Shown: in pieces, positions 58,886-64,000 of the stretch
Layout: each line of letters starts with the position of its first letter
How positions within the stretch are numbered: the first letter of the stretch is position 1
Assembly (NCBI GenBank): GCA_963699105.1
Contig: CAVOTI010000001.1
Span: 1,116,001 to 1,180,000 of the forward strand
Direction: 5' to 3'
Length of the DNA: 64,000 nucleotides
Origin: Bog-756 sp963699105
GTDB taxonomy: Bacteria > Actinomycetota > Acidimicrobiia > Acidimicrobiales > RAAP-2
Position numbers and translations under genes: made by a program
Notes under the pieces: model-generated
The model's database searches: none
What the model was told of the DNA's origin: nothing
What the model saw: only the letters and a program-made list of their open reading frames with translations

Positions 58886-60016
58886 GTGCCTTACCGATCG
58901 ATCGAAGACCCGGTCAAGCTGCGCAGGGTGCTAGAAGCGACGCTCCTGCTGGAATCGGACCTCGACCTCCCTTCGGTCCTACGCCATGTGATCGAAGAGG
59001 CCCGGTCGATGACGAACGCCAGGTACGGGGCCCTGGGTGTCCTCGATGCCGATCGGATCGGGCTCGAACGGTTCATCACCAGTGGCCTCGATCCCGAAGA
59101 GGAACGGGCCATCGGCGCCCGTCCCAAGGGCAAAGGTCTGCTCGGGCTGTTGATCACCGACCCCAAGCCGGTGCGGATCGCCAGTCTGGGGGAGCATCCC
59201 GACAGCTACGGGTTCCCGCACAACCACCCGCCGATGGATTCCTTCCTGGGTATCCCCGTCATGGCCCGGGGTGAGGTATACGGGAACCTCTATCTGACCG
59301 ACAAGATCGGGTGGTCGGAGTTCACGGCCGACGACGAGGCACTGGTCGGGGCACTGGCGGTGGCCGCCGGTATCGCCATCGAGAACGCCCGCCTCCACGA
59401 ACAGGCGACCACCACCGCCGTCCGGGCCGACCGGGACCGTCTGGCCCGAGACCTGCACGACTCGGTCATCCAACGCCTGTTCGGAGTAGGCCTCACCGTC
59501 CAGAGCATCGCCGGTGGAGACCTGTCGCCCGAGATGGCCGCACGGCTGAACGGCGCCGTCAAGGACATCGACGAGACCATCCGCCAGATCCGCACCACCA
59601 TCTTCGAGCTCGGCCTGGCCGACATCCGTGAAGGCGCCCGCTCGAGCATCCTGTCGCAGATCGACGATCTCAAATCGGTCGTCGGGTTCCGGATCGACAC
59701 TTCGTTCGACGGACCCATCGACACCGCCTGTTCGGATCTGGTCGTCGAGCAACTCCTCCTGACATTGCGAGAGGCGGTCTCCAACGTCGAACGCCATGCC
59801 CACGCCAGCCGGGTGGACATTGCGGTCAGCGCCCGGGAAGGTCGCCTCCTGCTCCGGGTGGCCGACGACGGTCGAGGCATGGACCTCCACCGATCCACCG
59901 ATGGCAATGGCATGGCAAATATGCGGCATCGGGCGGAAAAACTCCGTGGGACCTTCGAGATCGAGTGTCCCAGCCAAGGCGGCACTGTTCTCAGTTGGAG
60001 AGTGCTTCTCGACTAG
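58886..60016 (+). CDS. GAF-domain sensor histidine kinase, DevS-like, orphan
   Basis: 376 residues from a GTG at 58886. GAF domain at about 25-170 with GLLGLLITDPKPVRIASLGEHPDSYGFPHNHPPMDSFLGIPVMARGEVYGNLYLTDK, typical of DevS/DosS GAF sensors. HisKA_3: DRLARDLHDSVIQRLFG with phospho-His about 191. HATPase_c: REAVSNVERHAHA (N box), VADDGRGMD (G1) and GMANMRHRAEKLRG (G2). Only one GAF is present, unlike DosS. No response regulator is adjacent, so its partner lies elsewhere. It probably senses redox or gas signals, by analogy. Confidence 0.9.
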   Translation: MPYRSIEDPVKLRRVLEATLLLESDLDLPSVLRHVIEEARSMTNARYGALGVLDADRIGLERFITSGLDPEEERAIGARPKGKGLLGLLITDPKPVRIASLGEHPDSYGFPHNHPPMDSFLGIPVMARGEVYGNLYLTDKIGWSEFTADDEALVGALAVAAGIAIENARLHEQATTTAVRADRDRLARDLHDSVIQRLFGVGLTVQSIAGGDLSPEMAARLNGAVKDIDETIRQIRTTIFELGLADIREGARSSILSQIDDLKSVVGFRIDTSFDGPIDTACSDLVVEQLLLTLREAVSNVERHAHASRVDIAVSAREGRLLLRVADDGRGMDLHRSTDGNGMANMRHRAEKLRGTFEIECPSQGGTVLSWRVLLD

Positions 60017-60085
60017 CCCGGAGGGCTCGGAGGCCCGGCACAGGCGCGGCTGTCTTCGAACAGTGCCTCTTTCCTCGAACGGTCT

Positions 60086-60250
60086 TCACGGGATGTGGGC
60101 CAACAACACCGATCGCTCGAGTTCGCACAGCTCTTGGTAGTGGTCTTCGTCCTCGATGCTCCAGCCGAACATCAGGCGGGCGGCCGCCAGTCCGTCCAGC
60201 TCATGTCGCACGAACATGAGATCCACCTGATCTGTGGTTCCGATAACCAT
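60086..60250 (-). CDS. 54-residue small acidic protein
   Basis: A short frame from the ATG at 60250 to the TGA at 60086, encoding MVIGTTDQVDLMFVRHELDG and then an acidic helix-rich end (SIEDEDHYQELCELERSVLL). Codon choice (GTG, CTC, GGC, GCC) agrees with the local style, and the composition is protein-like. It lies between the kinase and the HTH protein on the opposite strand. No family recognised; it may be a real small gene that automatic calling would miss. Confidence 0.4.
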   Translation of the reverse strand: MVIGTTDQVDLMFVRHELDGLAAARLMFGWSIEDEDHYQELCELERSVLLAHIP

Positions 60251-60499
60251 GCATCAAGTGTCTAATCGGATCACCATGCCGGGGCAGGGCCGAAGGTCAC
60301 ATCCTGTTCGCCGTGCCGTCCGCCGGGGAGAAGTGACCGCGCCCCTGTTGGATACCGACGACCTCTGGTCACCGAGCGTGACGCGCCCCATTCTCCGTTC
60401 GTCCGACGTCGGGGGGCGTGCCCACTCGTCTGGTAGAGGCTGCCCTACGCGGGTTCACTGCCGCCGATCGGCAGTTCCGGGCCGTGCCCGGCGTACCCC

Positions 60500-60517
60500 T
60501 GTCAAGGTATATTGACA
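60500..60517 (+). promoter_or_regulatory. TGTCAA-N6-TTGACA palindrome before the small HTH gene
   Basis: TGTCAAGGTATATTGACA is an 18-base inverted repeat with six-base arms. The TATATT core (60508-60513) could act as a -10 element, so the palindrome may cover the promoter. It lies about 20 bases before the ATG at 60538, a suitable place for an autoregulatory operator. The region 60017-60499 otherwise holds the 54-residue gene and nothing else I can support. Confidence 0.5.
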
Positions 60518-60537
60518 AGGTGCCGCAGCGATCGAAC

Positions 60538-60885
60538 ATGTGGGATGCCTGGCAGGAGTTGATCCATTCCGAGAACCCCGACCTCCTCGAGATCCTGAAG
60601 CTGGGCGCCCGGTTCCAGGCGTATTTCTCGACCATCGAGAGCGAGACTCTCCAGGCCGCCCGTGAGGCTGGGGTGACGTGGGCTCAGTTGGGAGATGCCC
60701 TGGGAACGAGCCGCCAAGCGGTATGGCAGCGGGCGACGACCTGGGACACATCTCGCCGCCGAGACCGTTCAACCCGACGATCCCGTCCCGGCGGGGACAG
60801 GCTCGACAACCTAAAGCAGGCGCAGGAGGACTGGGCGCGGCGAAGGGACCAGGTGGCGTCGGCCATGTTCGATCGAGCGCCCTAG
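60538..60885 (+). CDS. Small helix-turn-helix protein
   Basis: 115 residues from the ATG at 60538 (an open frame upstream starts at a GTG at 60418 but crosses the operator). The core is ETLQAAREAGVTWAQLGDALGTSRQAVWQRATTWD, a helix-turn-helix where GVTWAQLGDALG and TSRQAVWQRA are helices 2 and 3. The C-terminal tail is Arg-rich and helical. It fits small DNA-binding proteins found in many actinobacteria. It likely binds the palindrome upstream. Confidence 0.7.
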   Translation: MWDAWQELIHSENPDLLEILKLGARFQAYFSTIESETLQAAREAGVTWAQLGDALGTSRQAVWQRATTWDTSRRRDRSTRRSRPGGDRLDNLKQAQEDWARRRDQVASAMFDRAP

Positions 60886-60955
60886 CCAGCGCCGCCGGTC
60901 GCCGGTCGCCGGTCGCCGGTCGCCGATGGCCGATGGCCGACCGGTGGCCGCACAT
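60886..60955. repeat. Short tandem CGCCGGT and CGATGGC repeats
   Basis: After the HTH gene stop, GTCGCCG units repeat about four times, then GATGGCC units twice. It is a low-complexity spacer before the convergent DUF4242 gene. Confidence 0.6.
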
Positions 60956-60972
60956 CGGTTGCGCTCCAGTGG

Positions 60973-61218
60973 TCAGAGAAGCCCCGAGACCTCGTGCACA
61001 TCACCACACGGGACGCCCAGAGCCTCGTGGTGCTTCCGCACGGCCTCAGCGTCAGGCGCCTCGAGCAGGCAGTACACCTTGCCGTCCGGATTGTGGAACA
61101 GCTCGACCTGGCGGACGCCGAACTGGTCCGACTTCTCCTCCCGGGTGTCTCGTGTGATCTGCTCGATGGCCTGATCCGGGAGCTTCAGATCATCGTGAAA
61201 ATCCATGAATTGGGGCAT
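60973..61218 (-). CDS. DUF4242/SCO4226-like nickel-binding family protein
   Basis: 81 residues from the ATG at 61218, with an AAGGAGG ribosome site eight bases upstream. MPQFMDFHDDLKLPDQAIEQITRDTREEKSDQFGVRQVELFHNPDGKVYCLLEAPDAEAVRKHHEALGVPCGDVHEV matches the DUF4242 ferredoxin-like fold, in which a Cys and His residues can bind nickel. The homologue SCO4226 is a nickel-binding protein. Its role here is not known. It is convergent with the HTH gene. Confidence 0.8.
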   Translation of the reverse strand: MPQFMDFHDDLKLPDQAIEQITRDTREEKSDQFGVRQVELFHNPDGKVYCLLEAPDAEAVRKHHEALGVPCGDVHEVSGLL

Positions 61219-61448
61219 CCGCGTTGCCTCCTTGATCGGGGTGCAAATGCATCGTATTGCGGTGGGACCCTCGCTGCCCGGCCAGTACGGGCGACGACTC
61301 CTACCGCCGGGGACCGGTGGCACCTGGGGACGGGACCGGCTGCCACCTCCCGGTGCCGCCCGCGGCCAGTTGCCGGGGCCCATGCCAGTGCCACGGGCCC
61401 TACGTCGCCGTCACCGAACGTTCATCTGGAATGGAGGTAAAGGTCACC

Positions 61449-62948
61449 ATGGCGCGGGCATGGGTTAGGCAGCGAGCTCCGTACCGGACCAGGTCCCGAG
61501 GAGGCCCCGTGGCAACTGCCGCTACTACTGCTCCAGGCTCGGCATTCGAACCCCAGGAGAACGTCCAGATCAGCCGGGAGCTGATTGCCCAGCTCGATGA
61601 AGCTCCCACCTCCCGAGAGCACTGGAAGATCCTGTTCATTTCGGGAATGGGGTTCTTAACCGATGCCTACGATCTGTTTGTCATCGGAGTGGTCGCCTCG
61701 CTGGTGACGAAGCAGTGGCACATCGCCAGCTACCAGAAATCCCTGCTGAGTTCGTTGGCCCTTCTCACCTCGGCGGTGGGAGCCGTGGTATTCGGTCGGG
61801 TGGCCGACCGGCTCGGTCGGAAGAAGATCTACGGCTACGAGGTGCTGGTCCTGGCGGCGGGGGCCATCGCCTCTGCGTTCTCGCCGGGAATCTGGTGGCT
61901 GATCGGATTCCGGGCCGTCCTCGGCTTCGGCATCGGTGGGGACTATCCGGTCAGCGCCACCATCATGTCCGAATACTCCAACCAGAAGAACCGTGGCCGC
62001 ATGGTGTCACTGGTGTTCTCCATGCAAGGTCTGGGACTGGTGGTAGGGCCCCTGCTCGCCATTTTCCTATTGTCCACGGGAATGTCGGACAATCTCGTGT
62101 GGCGGCTCCTGTTGGCTTTCGGTGCCATCCCTGGCGGTGTTCGGGATGCGCCGTCGGTTGAACGAGACCCCCCGGTTCCAACTTGCACAACTCGAGTCGA
62201 AGGAAGCTAACGAGAAGGCTCACCAGGAGGGTGAGGCCACCGGCATGCGGTGACTGATCGCCGACCGTCAATTTCTCCGTTGGCTGATCGGAGCGTCACT
62301 GGCCTGGTTTCTCTTCGATCTCGTCTACTACGGCAATACCATCTCGAGCCCATTGATCGTCAAGCTGGTGGCCCCTCGCGCCAGCCTCATCACCCAGACG
62401 GCGTATGTCCTGGCCATCTTCGCCGTCTTCGTTCTCCCCGCCTATCTCCTGGCTGCGTGGATGATCGATCGTCTCGGTCGTCGGGTGATGCAGACGGGCG
62501 GGTTCGTTTTGATCGGTCTCGCCTTCTTCGGGCTCTGGCTGATCCCGAAGGCCAGCACCACGGTGGCTCCGTTCATCGTCCTGTTCGGGGCGACGTACTT
62601 CTTCAGTGAGTTCGGACCCGATACGACGACGTTCGTCGATCCGGCCGAGATCTTTCCCGTTCGGGTCCGGACCACCAGCCACGGCACGGCGGCGGCGGCC
62701 GGCAAGATCGGCGCCTTCGTCGGCACGTACGCCCTGACCAGCCTGCTCCCCCGGATCGGACTGGGCAGACGAGCGGCATCGTAGGCTTCGTGGCCGTGGT
62801 GGGAGCGGTGGTCACCGTCACCATGCTTCCGGAACCGAAGGGACAGAGCCTGGAAGTGCTCACTGAAGAGCACGAACAACCGGTCCCGACCAGCGTCACG
62901 GTGCTCGGGCTGGCCGAGAGCCGAGGCACCCGACCGCCCCCGGCCTAG
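61449..62948 (+). pseudogene. MFS transporter (PHS/sugar-porter-like), broken gene
   Basis: From the ATG at 61449 the first frame reads EHWKILFISGMGFLTDAYDLFVIGVVASLVTKQWH, FGRVADRLGRKKIYGYE and FGIGGDYPVSATIMSEY, the PHS phosphate-symporter-type N-half. Near 62131 the frame shifts to AVFGMRRRLNETPRFQLAQ, which then meets an in-frame TGA at 62251. The frame continues FLRWLIGASLAWFLFDLVYYGNTISS, PAYLLAAWMIDRLGRR and PDTTTFVDPAEIFPVRVRTTSHG. Near 62760 it shifts again to GIVGFVAVVGAVVTVTMLPEPKGQSLE, ending at 62948. Three defects make loss of function likely unless they are errors. Confidence 0.75.
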
Positions 62949-63212
62949 CTGCAGTCCCGTCCCGGGAGCCGCCCCGGCGCCGACCGCTGGTATCGGCGGG
63001 CACGGGGCCGTCGGAAACCCGGCTCCGGCTCGGGCAGCACGATGTGGCTGAACGGGGAATCATGGGAAGGTGAACGTTTCGCGAAGACAGGACATTTGCC
63101 GCCGCCGGCACCCTTTCGTATTGAGCAAAGCCTCGGTGAGTGCCAAGGTTGCACGGACGGCTGAGGAGGCGGCTATGGCGGAGACGGCGGGCAGAAGTAC
63201 GACTCCCCCGGC

Positions 63213-63593
63213 GTGAGCCCGCGGGACTACGTCCTCGAGCGGTGGGCCAACCGGGAGACCGCCGGCTTTCGTGCCCTGCTGGCCACCGCCGACATCGCCG
63301 ATGATGCCCTCCATCTGGGTTCGGAGGCCATACGAGCCAGCGCCGATCAGCTTCGGGCCGTGGTCGTCGCCGGGCAGCGTCGAGGGGAGTCGCATCCGTG
63401 CCCAGATCCCGAGCTCGGGGAACGGCTCGCCGGTCTCCTCCAGCGCTACGGATTCATCGCCCGATCGCTAGAAGCGCCCCCTGAGGAATACGGAGACGGA
63501 TACATTCCGGTGGTGGCCAATCAGCTGCGAAAGCTCAATGTCCAGTTCGCCGTGTTCATCGCCGACCTCGGACATGCCATAGAGAGGCACTAG
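63213..63593 (+). CDS. Small helical protein of unknown function
   Basis: 126 residues from a GTG at 63213. The sequence is helical and amphipathic (DYVLERWANRETAGFRALLATADIADDALHLGSEAIRASADQLRAVVVAG, GERLAGLLQRYGFIARSLEAPPEEYGDGYIPVVANQLRKLNVQF). A 48-codon frame upstream (63070-63216) ends with its TGA overlapping this GTG (GTGA), which would give translational coupling, but that frame has no good start site. No family recognised. Confidence 0.55.
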   Translation: MSPRDYVLERWANRETAGFRALLATADIADDALHLGSEAIRASADQLRAVVVAGQRRGESHPCPDPELGERLAGLLQRYGFIARSLEAPPEEYGDGYIPVVANQLRKLNVQFAVFIADLGHAIERH

Positions 63594-63727
63594 AGGACGG
63601 CTTCGACTGTCAGCGGGGTGCGCATCCCGGCTGGCGGCAGATTGCCGGCATCGGACCGGCAGTGCCCGGTCACCCGACCTCGCCGGTGACAGAGTCAACA
63701 TCAACGGCCCTTTGGCATAATGATGTG

Positions 63728-64000
63728 GTGTCCGAGAATTACTTCGACGAGCGGATCGCGAAGAGCTACGAGGCCAACTGGCCAGAACTCCACACCCCGG
63801 AGAGGATCGATCCGGCCGTGGACTTTCTGGTGGATCTGGCCGGGACCGGACCCGTGCTCGAGCTGGGGATCGGCACCGGTCGGATCGCCCTCCCGCTCAG
63901 CCGGCGGGGTGTGTCCGTCCAAGGCATCGAACTCTCGCCGGCCATGGTGGAGCAGCTGCGCAGCAAGGCGGGTTCCGAGGAGATCCACGTCACCATCGGT
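63728..64000 (+). CDS. Class I SAM-dependent methyltransferase, cut by the window end
   Basis: 91 residues visible, from a GTG at 63728. ENYFDERIAKSYEANWPELH is the usual entry, PVLELGIGTGRIALPLSRRG the SAM-binding motif I, and VQGIELSPAMVEQLRSKAG the post-I acidic residue (Glu). The rest lies beyond the window. A second GTG at 63725 is also possible. Confidence 0.85.
   Translation, partial: MSENYFDERIAKSYEANWPELHTPERIDPAVDFLVDLAGTGPVLELGIGTGRIALPLSRRGVSVQGIELSPAMVEQLRSKAGSEEIHVTIG

Noticed and set aside
63070..63216. 48-residue frame whose TGA overlaps the GTG at 63213
   Set aside because: The only candidate start is a GTG with no usable ribosome site and the protein is Arg/Ala-rich without a recognisable fold; kept as a note only.
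1..64000. tRNA and rRNA genes
   Set aside because: No GGTTCGAATCC-type T-loop with an accompanying cloverleaf and no rRNA signature segment was found on either strand by reading; a tRNAscan run would settle it.

Overview
The window is chromosomal DNA of a high-G+C actinobacterium, most likely from the class Acidimicrobiia or a near relative. The evidence is strong G/C preference at third codon positions, frequent GTG starts, several deazaflavin (F420)-type enzymes (an LLM-class oxidoreductase and an F420-dependent PPOX-like protein), a SigE-type sigma factor, many fatty acyl-CoA genes, and secreted proteins with GYW...DGGIFSFGDA-type repeats that I associate with Acidimicrobiia. This taxonomic call is an inference from gene content. 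I found no rRNA, tRNA or CRISPR array.  Layout: 0-3.7 kb holds a glycine-rich exported protein with two Ig-like domains, a hotdog thioesterase and a lipoprotein. 3.9-9.8 kb holds FtsH-like protease, Fur, catalase, thiolase and HxlR-regulator genes, all broken by one or more single-base-type frameshifts; the rest of the window is largely intact, so this looks like a poorly resolved stretch of assembly or, less likely, a decaying block. 9.9-16 kb is a mostly minus-strand run with an unknown 360-residue protein, an LLM oxidoreductase, an acyl-CoA thioesterase, an acyl-CoA dehydrogenase and PdxH. 16-24.9 kb mixes a class V aminotransferase, a secreted G1-type peptidase with six C-terminal repeats, a secernin-type hydrolase, a DNA glycosylase (Tag), a histidine phosphatase, a cupin, a YjbQ-family protein and an SsuD/SsuE-like sulfonate pair. 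25-33 kb holds a drug exporter, a HAD phosphatase, an ACAD/ATP-grasp pair with translational coupling opposite a DAO-family oxidase, an esterase and an enoyl-CoA hydratase. 33-40.6 kb holds an SRAP protein, a CBS/CGL reverse transsulfuration operon, a sigma factor with a probable membrane partner, a GlcD-type oxidase and a second Fur-family regulator. 40.7-49 kb is rich in small proteins: a lipoprotein, a 59-residue membrane protein, zinc-binding miniproteins, an Smr protein, a LivJ-like binding protein, and a TetR-controlled DrrAB-type ABC exporter. 49-64 kb holds methyltransferases, an IS66 relic inside a repeat array, a TetR-MFS efflux unit with clear operators, MsrB-MsrA, a methyltransferase-TetR unit, an orphan GAF histidine kinase, small HTH and DUF4242-like proteins, a broken MFS symporter and a truncated methyltransferase at the edge.  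How the genes work together: there is a recurring oxidative and sulfur theme (catalase with its Fur, MsrA/MsrB, CBS/CGL, SsuD/reductase) and a lipid beta-oxidation theme (thiolase, acyl-CoA dehydrogenases, enoyl-CoA hydratase, thioesterases). At least three local repressor-transporter or repressor-enzyme units carry visible operator palindromes. The least explained parts are the ACAD/ATP-grasp pair, two paralogous 57-residue zinc-ribbon miniproteins around the ABC exporter, an N-terminally extended cystathionine beta-synthase, and several conserved-looking small proteins.
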